Part shown: one piece after another, positions 7,951-16,515 of the stretch | Position numbering within the stretch: the first letter of the stretch is position 1 | Layout of the letters: each line of letters starts with the position of its first letter | Source: Acidobacteriota bacterium | GTDB taxonomy: Bacteria; Acidobacteriota; Blastocatellia; Chloracidobacteriales; Chloracidobacteriaceae | Direction: 5' to 3' | Assembly: GCA_016208495.1 (NCBI GenBank) | Contig: JACQXX010000023.1 | Location: 1-35,208 of the forward strand | DNA length: 35,208 nucleotides | Notes under the pieces: model-generated | What the model was told of the DNA's origin: nothing | The model's input: only the letters and a program-made list of their open reading frames with translations | Databases searched by the model: none | Translations under genes and position numbers: made by a program

Positions 7951-9102
7951 ATGAAAAAGAAGTTGTTTTTTACAGCGGTGGTTTTGTCGGTATTTTTTAG
8001 TGTGCATCCGGCAGAACCCCAAATTCAGGCTTTTGTTGCGCAAAACCCATCTGAAACCCCAACGCCATCGGCGCCAGCATGCGACCTGGTCACGGGCACT
8101 CCCGCAGTAACCTTTACCACCGACAATGGAAAAACGCTCACTCCGACCGAAGAACGGTTGACCGGGATTGGTTACACTTTTGGGCTGACCGCCCTGCGGC
8201 AAGCCAACACGTTGCTGGCGGTGCATAATGCCACGTTGATTCGTTCAACTGATGCCGGCTGTTCCTGGGCGGAAATTGCGGATTTCAATGACGAAGGGGA
8301 TTATTTCCCGTTGAAGCTGGAAGCTTCAGTCGGAGACCGCGCCTATGGGTGGGGAGACAACCGACGGTATCTGGTCCGGATTGACGGAACAGAAGTGACG
8401 TATTTGAAATCCCCGGTTGATTCAATCGTCGGGATTGGAATAGATCCAGCCAATGGTGACCACCTGCGCGTTGGTGGCGAAACCGGGATCTGGGATTCAA
8501 CGGATGCCGGTGCCACCTGGACCCGGATTGCAGGATTACCCGTTCCAAACGTCAATCTGATTTTGTACCGGGTGGCATTTGATCCAACCAATCTGGACCA
8601 CATTCTGGTTGGAACGGCCCAAACCGGAGCCTTCTTTACCACCAATGGCGGCCAAACCTGGAAATCCTCAAAAGGGCTTGGATCTGGGAAAGATACAAAA
8701 ATCAATGCGTTTGAATTTGCGTTCTCTCCGGTTCGAGGCAAAGTCGTGTGGGCAATGGGACTGAATCTGGCCGAATCAGATGCCAATCAGCCTTCAGATG
8801 GCCGTCACATTTACTATTCAAAAAATGGTGGCAAGTCCTTTAAGCCAGTTATTGACCGAACCGACGAAGTTACAATCCGCAATCAACCGGTGATGAAAGC
8901 TCACCCAACGGATCCAAATGTGCTGTATTTTGTCTTTGGAACCTATTTCCAGGGCTACGGCACGGATCTCTTCCGGTTTGATATCAAGTCAAAGAAACTG
9001 GACAAAACGCACAATGACTACAATGACATTGATTCGATTGAATTTTCCCGAACCGACCCGTCAATTATGTATTTAGGGCTCGAAGTTGAGCAGGTTCAGT
9101 AG
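7951..9102 (+). CDS. Secreted BNR/sialidase-type beta-propeller protein
   Basis: The protein has 383 residues and starts with a signal peptide (MKKKLFFTAVVLSVFFSV). At least four BNR/Asp-box-like motifs recur: STDAGCSW, STDAGATW, TTNGGQTW and SKNGGKSF. This is the S-x-D-x-G-x-T-W pattern of sialidase, VPS10 and Ycf48-like propellers. No catalytic arginine triad or Tyr/Glu pair is evident, so I would not call it a sialidase. A structural or binding role outside the cytoplasm is more likely. GGAG lies about 10 nt upstream of the ATG. It follows the phosphofructokinase gene by 38 bp and may share its transcript. Its TAG stop (9100-9102) lies inside a palindromic repeat, so the native C-terminus may have been changed by repeat insertion. 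Confidence 0.8.
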   Translation: MKKKLFFTAVVLSVFFSVHPAEPQIQAFVAQNPSETPTPSAPACDLVTGTPAVTFTTDNGKTLTPTEERLTGIGYTFGLTALRQANTLLAVHNATLIRSTDAGCSWAEIADFNDEGDYFPLKLEASVGDRAYGWGDNRRYLVRIDGTEVTYLKSPVDSIVGIGIDPANGDHLRVGGETGIWDSTDAGATWTRIAGLPVPNVNLILYRVAFDPTNLDHILVGTAQTGAFFTTNGGQTWKSSKGLGSGKDTKINAFEFAFSPVRGKVVWAMGLNLAESDANQPSDGRHIYYSKNGGKSFKPVIDRTDEVTIRNQPVMKAHPTDPNVLYFVFGTYFQGYGTDLFRFDIKSKKLDKTHNDYNDIDSIEFSRTDPSIMYLGLEVEQVQ

Positions 9103-9190
9103 GGGCGGACCAATGTGTCCGCCAGGTCTTCAATTGGGCGGACACATTGGTCTGCTGATACCAGGGGCGGACACATTGGTCCGCCCCTAC
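9099..9190. repeat. Palindromic intergenic repeat with three related units
   Basis: The left arm 9099-9123 (GTAGGGGCGGACCAATGTGT then CCGCC) is the exact reverse complement of 9166-9190. A third related unit in the orientation of the right arm lies at 9136-9154. The arms could form a stem of 25 bp. The left arm carries the stop codon of the preceding gene, and the right arm ends 8 bp before the next start codon. Confidence 0.9.
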
Positions 9191-9198
9191 CAAAAACC

Positions 9199-10062
9199 AT
9201 GAACTCCATTGCCTTTATTACCTGCGATAGAATTCCGAATTTAACGGCTGATGACCGGCTTGTGGTTGAAGAACTCCGCAAGTCAGATGTTGCGGTAACG
9301 CCGGTCGTCTGGACTGATAATCCTGATCTGTCAGGGTTTGAACTGGTTGTGGTGCGGTCACCCTGGGACTACCACCTCAACTTCGACCAGTTTCAGGACT
9401 GGCTGAGTGCCGTTGAACAGAACCGCATCCCGCTCCTCAATCCAGCTTCAGTGATCAAATGGAATATGAATAAGCAGTACCTGCGCGAGCTTGAGGCGCG
9501 TGGGGTGCCGGTTGTCCCATCGGTATGGATTCAACGTGGAAATACGGGGCCGTTGCAGGCCGTTCTCGATGAACAGCAATGGGATCAGGTCGTGGTGAAA
9601 CCAACTGTTTCCGCCACGGCCTATGAAACGCATCGGGTGACAAAGCAGCAAACCGGCAAATTCCAGGCTCAGTTTATGGAACTCGCAACTCAGGCTGATT
9701 TAGTGGTGCAGCCATTTTTAGAAGAAATCCAAACCGCTGGTGAGTGGTCCTTCATCTTCGTAGATGGAAAACTCACCCACACCGTGCTCAAACAGGCCAA
9801 AGCCGGGGATTTCAGAGTTCAAGAGGAATGGGGCGGCCAGTTTTTTGCCAGCACAGCGCCTCCGGAGGTGGTTGACGCCGCACATCGGGTGATTGAGGCG
9901 CTCGACGAGACGTTGCTTTATGCCCGCGTGGATGGTGTGGTGAAAGATGGGACATTCTGGCTGATGGAACTGGAATTGATTGAACCGGCGCTCTATTTCA
10001 GTTGCGTTCCAGAAGCGGCCCGGCGTCTGGCCGAGGCCATTGCCTGTCGAGTGAAAGCCTGA
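9199..10062 (+). CDS. ATP-grasp domain protein
   Basis: The protein has 287 residues when started at the ATG at 9199 (MNSIAFITCDRIP). An upstream in-frame ATG at 9115 lies inside the palindromic repeat and would add repeat-encoded residues, so I reject it. The N-terminal half (LSGFELVVVRSPWDYHL, NPASVIKWNMNKQYL, GVPVVPSVW) and the C-terminal half (VVKPTVSATA, VQPFLEEI, GEWSFIFVDGKLTHTV, YARVDGV, LMELELIEPALYF) fit an ATP-grasp fold with its lysine and acidic metal ligands. The family is often annotated as glutathione-synthase-like or as relatives of the D-cycloserine enzyme DcsG. The substrate cannot be told. It probably joins a carboxylate to an amine or thiol using ATP. No Shine-Dalgarno sequence is seen, since the leader is repeat DNA. 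Confidence 0.82.
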   Translation: MNSIAFITCDRIPNLTADDRLVVEELRKSDVAVTPVVWTDNPDLSGFELVVVRSPWDYHLNFDQFQDWLSAVEQNRIPLLNPASVIKWNMNKQYLRELEARGVPVVPSVWIQRGNTGPLQAVLDEQQWDQVVVKPTVSATAYETHRVTKQQTGKFQAQFMELATQADLVVQPFLEEIQTAGEWSFIFVDGKLTHTVLKQAKAGDFRVQEEWGGQFFASTAPPEVVDAAHRVIEALDETLLYARVDGVVKDGTFWLMELELIEPALYFSCVPEAARRLAEAIACRVKA

Positions 10063-10147
10063 AAAGCAAATCACTTTCTGGAGCGAGAACTGATTCCGGC
10101 CTTCTCCCTGGGAACAAAGTACCTTACCGAAAATTCCCAGACATTTT

Positions 10148-10178
10148 GAACCACGAAACACACGAAATACACGAAAAG
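10148..10178. repeat. ACACGAAA-type microrepeat
   Basis: CCACGAAAC, ACACGAAAT and ACACGAAAA form three imperfect 9-bp units between the ATP-grasp gene and the insertion sequence. Confidence 0.7.
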
Positions 10179-10230
10179 AATCAAACACTTCCCAAATTCA
10201 ATCTATCAGGAAATTTTGACAAGGTACTTA

Positions 10231-10256
10231 GGGAGTCGGAAGAAAATAATCTACCG
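10231..10256 (+). repeat. Left terminal inverted repeat of the insertion sequence
   Basis: The first 18 bases, GGGAGTCGGAAGAAAATA, are identical to the right end read inward. A less perfect ACCG match follows. Confidence 0.85.
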
Positions 10257-10327
10257 ATTTGAATCAAAATCAAGAAATTGGTGACGGGGATAGGCTATCA
10301 TAGACCAAAAATGAGGAGAACAGGCCG

Positions 10328-11504
10328 ATGGCCGAACCAATCACACCGGAAATCAAAGACTTGCTCAAAGAAGCGGCCCGAAAACTGACCGGGCCACGCA
10401 AACGTGCATTTCGAAACGATGTTCGGCTGGAGTCGGGCGGCGGTCGAAGTGGGGTTGCACGAACTGCGGAGCGGAATCACCTGTCTCGACAACTACCAGG
10501 CGCGTGGGAATCACCGCAGCGAAGTCCGACACCCGGAGCTTGAAGCGGCAATTCACGAGTTGGTGGCCGAGCACAGCCAGGCCGATCCGCGCTTGAAAAC
10601 GCTGTTTGCGTACACCCGCATCGGGGCTGAGAGCGTACGACGGGCCCTCATTGAGCACAAAGGGTATCAGGACAAGGATTTGCCGACAGCGCGCACGTTG
10701 CGGACGGTCCTGAACCGATTGGGGTATCGCTTGCAAAGCGTTCAAAAAACCAAGCCGCAAAAAAAAATTCCTGAAACGGACGCCATCTTCGCCAACGTGG
10801 CTGAAGTCAACCGGGCGGCGGACGCGACCCCGACGACCTTGCGCATCAGCATCGATACCAAGGCGACAGTCGTGGTTGGCGACTATAGTCGGGACGGTCA
10901 ATCCCGTCTGCCCGAACCGGTTCGGGCACTCGACCACGATCTGCAACCTAAAACCAAGCTGATTCCGTTCGGCCTGCTCAACCTTGAAACCAACGACTTC
11001 TATCTCGCCTTCGGCGTCTCGCACAAAACCAGCGATTTCCTCGTTGATTGCCTTCACGACTGGTGGCAGCGCGTCAAGGCGACGTTCCCCGCCGTGACCG
11101 AATTGGTCATCAACAGCGACAACGGCCCTGAAAGCGCCAGCCGCCGCACCCAATTCCTGGCCCGCCTGGTTGACTTCGCCCACACCACCGGCTTGCGCCT
11201 CCGCTTGATTTATTATCCACCTTACCATAGCAAGTACAACCCGATTGAACGCTGTTGGGCGGCGCTTGAACATCATTGGAATGGCACGCTCCTGTCCACC
11301 ATTGATTTGACCCTCAAGTGGGCCGAAACCATGACCTGGAACGGTCTCAACCCGGTCGTTTCGCTCAGCCAAAAAGTCTATTCCAAAGGCGTTTCCCTGA
11401 CCAAAGCCGCGATGACCACCCTCAACCAGTTCATTCATCGCTCACCAGAACTCCCTTGGTGGGATGTTCTGATTGATCCGCATCGGACGGAGCACCCGGT
11501 ATGA
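10328..11504 (+). pseudogene. ISAzo13-family transposase with a frame-breaking deletion
   Basis: The N-terminus (MAEPITPEIKDLLKEAARKL, then TGPRKRAF) is in one frame from 10328. The rest (MFGWSRAAVEVGLHEL to the stop at 11504) is in the frame of an ORF starting at 10404. From family memory, about 15-20 residues normally sit between KRAF and FGW, so a small deletion that also shifts frame is the simplest explanation. The DDE residues look intact in the second part: SIDTKA, NSDNGPE and NPIERCW, followed by the typical YPPYHSKYNPIERCW context. A GAGGAG sequence precedes the ATG. No slippery heptamer is visible at the shift, so programmed frameshifting is unlikely. The second ORF alone (366 residues) lacks the N-terminal DNA-binding part and is probably inactive. 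Confidence 0.8.
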
Positions 11505-11522
11505 TATTTTCTTCCGACTCCC
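11497..11522 (-). repeat. Right terminal inverted repeat of the insertion sequence
   Basis: Read inward from 11522 it begins with the same 18 bases as the left end and continues TCATACCGG. A two-mismatch copy of this end stands alone at 6153-6178. Confidence 0.85.
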
Positions 11523-13115
11523 TTACTTTGTTTTTTGAACAAAGGCAATTTTTCTCCCGCCGTAATGGAAAAAGACTTTGAAGGGTTCAAGGAGTGGCGC
11601 CCCAACCACGCCAGTCAGGTACGGGTTGGAAAGTGCGCCTTCCCTGGCCTGGGAAAACAGGGCAGGTTGATTGGCAAATCGCTGTCCTCCAAATTCAATC
11701 CATTCAATTTGGCCGTTCCGGGTTTCAACCGTACCTCCGACGCCTCCTGATCTGCCAGACTCAGTTTTTCGGCTTTCGAGCAATTTGAATGATTCAACCG
11801 CCTGAGTCGTAAAAATAACCGTCGAATTGGCCCCGGTATCAATTTTAAAAACACCTTCCCGGTCACCTTCAAACCGGCATCTGACGTGGGGATGTCGGTC
11901 AATGATGAGCATTTCTCGCCACTCGGCCTGTGTTAACTCAAATTTTGCCGGGTTGTGAATTTCAATCTGGTTGGACTTTGAATCAAGTGCCACGATAGCT
12001 CGGGTGAAGAGGTCAAACCCACAGATGCCGGCGATTTTTTCACCAAAAATAGCGGACAACTGCCCAAAGTCATACTCCAGGTAGGTCGTGCGGTGAATTG
12101 AAATCGGACCGAGTTCAAACAGTTTCCCCTGACACAACGCCGACTGGGTATATCCGCCGACGCCACCCACGGGGATTTGTCCAAAAGTTGGCAACTCAAG
12201 CTCCCTGGCCACTGTCTTTGATATCACCATCGAACCCGCACCGCTATCAAAAATAAACCAGCCCACATCTTTCCCATTGATTCTTGGATGAACCAGATAA
12301 TGCCCGGTTCGAGTCCGCTTCATTTCGATAGTCGGGGATGCGCCTGACCAGGTCGTATCATCTGGAATGGTTTGCCGGTACTCAAATTGTTTACCGTTTT
12401 TCGTTTCCAGCGGGACCAGTGTTTTGAGTTTGTACGAGTTGACCAGCCCACGGATTGTATTTTCAACCAGGTGAGGGAAATTGATGCCCTGGACAGACTT
12501 GTACTCCTGTAACTTCCAGGTTTGTGGCGGACCAGCCACGCCATATTTGAAACTGGACGGTAGCCAGGTTTTTCGGTCAATGAGGACGGTGGCTTCGGTG
12601 AGGCCCTGCTTGATTTTTACTCCCAGGGCGATCTGCTCAGGTGTGGTTTGATCGGCAATCGTCCGGATTTCGACCTGGGCTTTTGGAGCAAGCCAGTGGA
12701 AGGTTCGCAACCAGTACTCAAGTTGTGAGGTTTCACGATCTTCGAGCGTTGTGGTATAGGCAAGCCCTGACCAATCGGTGGTCCAGGTCAGTTGACCATC
12801 AAACCCGGTACTCACAGGTAACCGACCGGAAAGCTGTTCCCGAAATTTACCATCTGGCGTCCAGGCAAGTTCAAATGTGTGGTCCACGCCAACGTAAACG
12901 GCCTCTCCCTTCATGACCAGCCCGCTGGAACTCTTTTCCAAAGCTTCGTAACTCACTGCCTGGCGGATGTTTGCCTGAATTTGATCAATCGTGAATGCCT
13001 GGGCTTGCCTGGTTTGAGCCAGCGTGAACTGGCTGCCGGCCAAAACCACCAGTCCAAAAATGAAGAGTCGGAACCAGGTCTGGACTTGACTGCGAACAGA
13101 TATTTTTTGGTGCAT
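11523..13115 (-). CDS. Secreted retropepsin-like aspartyl protease family protein
   Basis: The protein has 530 residues. A signal peptide (about residues 1-34, FIFGLVVLAGSQFTLAQ) is followed by an N-terminal half of about 230 residues that resembles the LolA-like domains seen beside such proteases. Two retropepsin-like repeats come next. The first has FDSGAGS with Asp290, the second has IDTGANS with Asp426. Two D-S/T-G motifs in one chain could let it act as a monomeric aspartic protease in the periplasm. Substrates are unknown. GGAAGGA lies about 6 nt upstream of the ATG. The TAA stop coincides with the target site of the insertion sequence to its right-hand end, but the protein end (QKTK) is unchanged. 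It may be transcribed after the GH13 gene, which lies 140 bp upstream across an 8-mer repeat element. Confidence 0.85.
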   Translation of the reverse strand: MHQKISVRSQVQTWFRLFIFGLVVLAGSQFTLAQTRQAQAFTIDQIQANIRQAVSYEALEKSSSGLVMKGEAVYVGVDHTFELAWTPDGKFREQLSGRLPVSTGFDGQLTWTTDWSGLAYTTTLEDRETSQLEYWLRTFHWLAPKAQVEIRTIADQTTPEQIALGVKIKQGLTEATVLIDRKTWLPSSFKYGVAGPPQTWKLQEYKSVQGINFPHLVENTIRGLVNSYKLKTLVPLETKNGKQFEYRQTIPDDTTWSGASPTIEMKRTRTGHYLVHPRINGKDVGWFIFDSGAGSMVISKTVARELELPTFGQIPVGGVGGYTQSALCQGKLFELGPISIHRTTYLEYDFGQLSAIFGEKIAGICGFDLFTRAIVALDSKSNQIEIHNPAKFELTQAEWREMLIIDRHPHVRCRFEGDREGVFKIDTGANSTVIFTTQAVESFKLLESRKTESGRSGGVGGTVETRNGQIEWIEFGGQRFANQPALFSQAREGALSNPYLTGVVGAPLLEPFKVFFHYGGRKIAFVQKTK

Positions 13116-13134
13116 ATGGTCCTTCCTTACTGAG

Positions 13135-13263
13135 GTAGCGAAATAGTGAATAGCGAAATAGCGAAGTAGTACAAGGCAAGGAGTTTAGGGACTGACAGAT
13201 CCGTTTTGACAATCAACGCTGAGCTACTTCGCTACTTTGCTACTTTGCTACTTTGCTACTTCG
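13135..13263. repeat. Inverted arrays of an 8-mer microrepeat
   Basis: The left array (13135-13169) has TAGCGAAA-like units. The right array (13224-13263) has five CTACTTTG/CTACTTCG units in the opposite orientation. AGCGAAGTAG at 13160-13169 pairs perfectly with 13224-13233, giving a stem with further imperfect pairing. The right array includes the TAG stop codon of the GH13 gene (13256-13258). The left array lies about 20 bp upstream of the protease ATG. Confidence 0.88.
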
Positions 13264-14662
13264 TCGCTCTCCGAAAAATGCGGAAGCCCATCGGATCGAG
13301 GGTGATGGCGGGAAGAGACACCATGGTTTCGCGTTTCGTTTTGCCATCCGTCAAATCCGGGGTGACTTCTTCAAACTGGTTGCCGCGATTGATTTCAACA
13401 AAACCGCGAAATGGGCGATTGGAAAAATTGATCACGACCAGGAATTCTTCATTTCCTGACCGCCGCACATAGGACACCACGTGGGATTCATCAGAATTTT
13501 GGAGCCAGATGGTTTCTCCCTGACGGAGTGCCGTGTATTTTTTTCTCAGTGGAATCATCTGGCTGTAAAACCGGGCAAATTCAGGTCGGCGCTCACCGAT
13601 TTGCCAGAAGATCGGCAGTTTTTCAAACAGGGCCGGAGCCCCTGATTCAGCCGTATCCCCGACTTCCATGCCGTTGTAAATCAACGGCACACCGTCAAGG
13701 GTAAACATCAGAGCTTGAGCCGCCAGGGCACCATGTTCTCCAAAGCGGACAATGGCCCGCCGTTCGTCATGGTTGTCTGAAAACCGGAGGTGGAGCGATC
13801 CTGCCGGAAAGGTGTTGCGCTCAGTTTCCCACACTTTTCGGAGCAAGGTCGCCGGTTCCTTGCCGGTTAACACACCATCAAGGGCCTTGTGAAATGGCCA
13901 GGCGTAGTCAATATCAAAAGCTTTCACCAGCAGGTCAGGTTGATCCCATTCCGCCAGCATAATCAGATCAGGTTTGACTTTTTCGAGTTCAACTCGGGCC
14001 TGGTCCCAAAAGCTGGTTGGTACAAAACCGGCAACATCACACCGAAATCCATCCAGATCAAACTCTTGCAGCCAGTATTTGAGCATGCCGGTCATATATT
14101 CTCGAAGCTTCGGATTGTCATAATTGAGATCAGCCACGTCTGTCCAGTCCGGGTAAGGTGAAATGATCTGCCCTGCGGCATTCTGGACGTAAAATTCGGG
14201 GTTTTTCATCATGACACTGTCCCATCCGGTGTGATTGGCCACAACGTCAATAATGACTTTTAACCCCCGTTGATGGGCTTCGCGAACCAGTTTTTTCAAA
14301 TCATCAGCCGTGCCGTAGTCTGAATTGATCGCATAGTAGTCTTTGACGGCATACGGGCTGCCATATGTCCCTTTGCGTTTGACTTCGCCAATCGGATGAA
14401 TCGGCATCAACCACACCACATCCACCCCGAGCGTTTTCAGTCGGTCTAATTGCTCGGTCACGCCGGCAAAATTGCCTTTGGCGGAAAAAGTGCGCGGAAA
14501 GACCTCATAAATAATCGCGTCCTGAATCCAGACTGGTTTTGGACGGGAGGTTTCTTTTGAGAAATCGCGGGTCGGTGTTTGTGAAAAAACAGAGTGTGGG
14601 AACATAGCCACCAGAAATGGTACCCAGAGCAGGCTGGCCAACAGGTATTTGGACAAGCGCAT
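13256..14662 (-). CDS. Secreted GH13 alpha-amylase family glycosidase
   Basis: The protein has 468 residues with a signal peptide (about 1-28, LLASLLWVPFLVAMFPHSVFS) and a complete GH13 barrel. Conserved region I is DVVANHT at 139-145. Region II is GFRCDVAG with Arg207 and nucleophile Asp209. Region III is LAEWD with acid/base Glu238. Region IV is FSDNHDE with Asn297, His298 and Asp299. All catalytic residues are present, so hydrolysis or transfer on alpha-1,4-glucans is expected outside the cytoplasm. Cyclomaltodextrinase or trehalose-related specificity cannot be separated by eye. A short beta-sandwich C-domain follows the barrel. GAGGTG lies 6 nt upstream of the ATG. The stop codon is inside an 8-mer repeat array, so the extreme C-terminus may be repeat-derived. 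Confidence 0.92.
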   Translation of the reverse strand: MRLSKYLLASLLWVPFLVAMFPHSVFSQTPTRDFSKETSRPKPVWIQDAIIYEVFPRTFSAKGNFAGVTEQLDRLKTLGVDVVWLMPIHPIGEVKRKGTYGSPYAVKDYYAINSDYGTADDLKKLVREAHQRGLKVIIDVVANHTGWDSVMMKNPEFYVQNAAGQIISPYPDWTDVADLNYDNPKLREYMTGMLKYWLQEFDLDGFRCDVAGFVPTSFWDQARVELEKVKPDLIMLAEWDQPDLLVKAFDIDYAWPFHKALDGVLTGKEPATLLRKVWETERNTFPAGSLHLRFSDNHDERRAIVRFGEHGALAAQALMFTLDGVPLIYNGMEVGDTAESGAPALFEKLPIFWQIGERRPEFARFYSQMIPLRKKYTALRQGETIWLQNSDESHVVSYVRRSGNEEFLVVINFSNRPFRGFVEINRGNQFEEVTPDLTDGKTKRETMVSLPAITLDPMGFRIFRRATK

Positions 14663-15142
14663 TGGTTCACCTCTTCGGAAAAAAGTCAGGGGGAGCAGGT
14701 GTTAGCTTGCCTTCTCTTCTACCATCAGGTCAATCCAGGTCTCATCAAAGTTTGGAATTGCCACCCGGAAGAATCGAGCCAGTCAGGGCTTGAACCTGGA
14801 ACCTGTTTCCATTGACGGGCAATGAAAATCCCAAAACCGGGCACCTGCTGGCTATGGTATGATGAACCTTGACTTGTCTCAGACGCTCAAGTGCCGAATT
14901 TGACCATGAGGTTTGGTAAATTCATGTTGGGTAACTGGATTTAAAAAAGATTCAAATTCAGCCAGTTACCAGTTTTCAACACCATCAGAATTGACGTTGG
15001 CCCTGGTTGTTCCAACTCTTTGGGAATGGAAAGGAAACAGCCGGAAAGGCCCTGGTTCCTGGCACGTTGGTTGCACATTTGAACCGGTTCATCCTCAGAA
15101 ATTTCAAGGAAACTTGAAGCCATACTCAACAACAACACATTT
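14663..15142. other. Divergent intergenic region with a sigma-54 promoter
   Basis: This 480-bp gap separates the GH13 gene (minus) and the NtrC-type regulator (plus). Short ORFs here look spurious. It holds the sigma-54 element at 15060-15075. It also holds CCCAAAACCGGGCACCT at 14830-14846, which recurs with one mismatch at 19767-19783 upstream of another secreted-protein gene. Confidence 0.6.
15060..15075 (+). promoter_or_regulatory. Consensus sigma-54 (-24/-12) promoter
   Basis: TGGCACGTTGGTTGCA matches the RpoN consensus TGGCACG-N4-TTGCA at every defined base, with the required 10 bases between GG and GC. It lies 68 bp upstream of the ATG of a sigma-54-dependent activator, so autoregulation is likely. 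The expected transcript start is near 15086. Confidence 0.75.
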
Positions 15143-16513
15143 ATGAAAACGACTGATTCTTTTGCCCCAATGATATTAATTGCTGACGATCAGGCCCATG
15201 TGCTTGAAGCACTCCGGCTCATGTTAAAAGCGGAAGGGTACAAAATTGCCTCGGCGTCGTCGCCATCCGCGATCCTGGATGCGATTGGAAAACAGGATTT
15301 CGATGTGGTTTTGATGGATCTTAACTACGCACGGGACACCACCTCGGGACAGGAAGGACTGGACTTACTTTCGCGAATCAAAGCCGTGGATAGTACCCTG
15401 CCGGTGGTGGTAATGACGGCCTGGGGGAGTGTTGAACTTGCCGTCGAAGCTATCCGGCGCGGCGCGCGCGATTTTGTCCAAAAACCCTGGGATAATGAAC
15501 GGTTGTTGACGATATTGCGCAATCAGATTGAACTCGGTCAGGCGTTACGGCGGGGCCAGCGTCTGGAAGCTGAAAACCGGATGCTGCGCAACGAAGGGTA
15601 TCCGAAACTCATTGCCGATTCCGCCAGCATGCGCCCGGTGCTGCAAATGATTGAACGAGTGGGGCCTTCGGATGCCAACGTGTTGATCACCGGCGAAAAT
15701 GGTACTGGAAAAGGGCTGGTTGCACGGGCGCTCCACGCGGTTTCAATGCGCACGGGGAAACCACTCGTAACGGTCAATGCTGGGGGGCTCTCGGAAGGTG
15801 TTTTTGAAAGTGAACTTTTTGGCCATGTCAAAGGCGCCTATACCGATGCCAAGGCGGACCGGGTTGGCCGGTTTGAACTGGCTGACAGTGGAACACTGTT
15901 TCTGGATGAAATTGCCAATGTACCACTCAACCTGCAGACCAAACTCCTGCGAGTGCTTGAAACCGGCGAGTTTGAACGGGTTGGATCCTCACGAACGCGG
16001 AAAGTCAGCGTTCGAATTCTTTCCGCAACCAACGCCGACCTGAGTGAAGAGGTAAAAAATGGCCGTTTTCGCCAGGATCTTCTGTTTCGGTTAAATACCA
16101 TTGAAATCCGGTTGCCTCCGCTTCGTGAACGGCGCGAAGATATTCCACTTCTGGCACTTCATTTTCTGGCCCAGCACACACAGCACTATCGAAAGTCACT
16201 CACTGGCTTTGACCAGCAATCCATGCAGGCGTTGCTCAACCACGGCTGGCCGGGGAATGTTCGTGAACTTGACCATGTCATTGAACGGGCCGTTTTGATG
16301 GCACAGGGGAAGGTCGTTCAGGTTGGCGATTTGGGGCTACAGACGTTTCGCGAGTCTTCACCTCGATTGGAAGAGATGAGCCTTGAAGAAGTCGAAAGTC
16401 TGCTGATTAAAAAAGCGTTGGCCCGTCATGATGGAAATGTCAGCCGGGCAGCCGAGACGTTGGGCCTGAGCCGGAGTGCACTCTATCGTCGTCTTCAGCG
16501 ATATGGGCTTTGA
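15143..16513 (+). CDS. NtrC-family sigma-54-dependent response regulator
   Basis: The protein has 456 residues. The receiver domain has acidic pair Asp15/Asp16, phospho-acceptor Asp59, Thr92 and Lys114. The AAA+ domain has Walker A GENGTGKG at 184-191, the sigma-54 contact loop GAYTDA at 231-236 and Walker B TLFLDE at 251-256. A Fis-type helix-turn-helix ([20 protein letters not shown]) ends the protein. The loop differs from the canonical GAFTGA. The F-to-Y change is tolerated, and a D in the fifth place is seen in one subgroup of these activators, so activity is still likely. It probably activates RpoN promoters when phosphorylated. No partner kinase adjoins it, so it is an orphan here. No Shine-Dalgarno sequence is visible before the ATG. 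A GGGTTCA array starts right after its stop codon. Confidence 0.95.
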   Translation: MKTTDSFAPMILIADDQAHVLEALRLMLKAEGYKIASASSPSAILDAIGKQDFDVVLMDLNYARDTTSGQEGLDLLSRIKAVDSTLPVVVMTAWGSVELAVEAIRRGARDFVQKPWDNERLLTILRNQIELGQALRRGQRLEAENRMLRNEGYPKLIADSASMRPVLQMIERVGPSDANVLITGENGTGKGLVARALHAVSMRTGKPLVTVNAGGLSEGVFESELFGHVKGAYTDAKADRVGRFELADSGTLFLDEIANVPLNLQTKLLRVLETGEFERVGSSRTRKVSVRILSATNADLSEEVKNGRFRQDLLFRLNTIEIRLPPLRERREDIPLLALHFLAQHTQHYRKSLTGFDQQSMQALLNHGWPGNVRELDHVIERAVLMAQGKVVQVGDLGLQTFRESSPRLEEMSLEEVESLLIKKALARHDGNVSRAAETLGLSRSALYRRLQRYGL

Positions 16514-16515
16514 AT

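Larger units (their letters stand above)
10231..11522 (+). mobile_element. ISAzo13-like insertion sequence, 1292 bp
   Basis: The element is bounded by GGGAGTCGG at the left end and CCGACTCCC at the right. Both sides are flanked by TTA (10228-10230 and 11523-11525), consistent with a short target duplication of TTA, or TA if an extra T belongs to the element. It holds one transposase gene with an interrupted frame. The right-hand TTA is also the complement of the TAA stop of the adjoining minus-strand protease gene, so insertion left that protein intact. Boundaries come from the repeat ends, not from an empty-site comparison. Confidence 0.85.

Noticed and set aside
9115-9198. N-terminal extension of the ATP-grasp protein
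   Set aside because: These codons lie in the palindromic repeat. The family-like sequence begins at MNSIAFITC.
10380-10420. Programmed frameshift in the transposase
   Set aside because: No slippery sequence is seen, and an expected stretch of family residues seems to be missing, which points to a deletion.
10365-11438. 357-codon minus-strand ORF
   Set aside because: It is the antisense shadow of the transposase gene, whose DDE motifs are clear.
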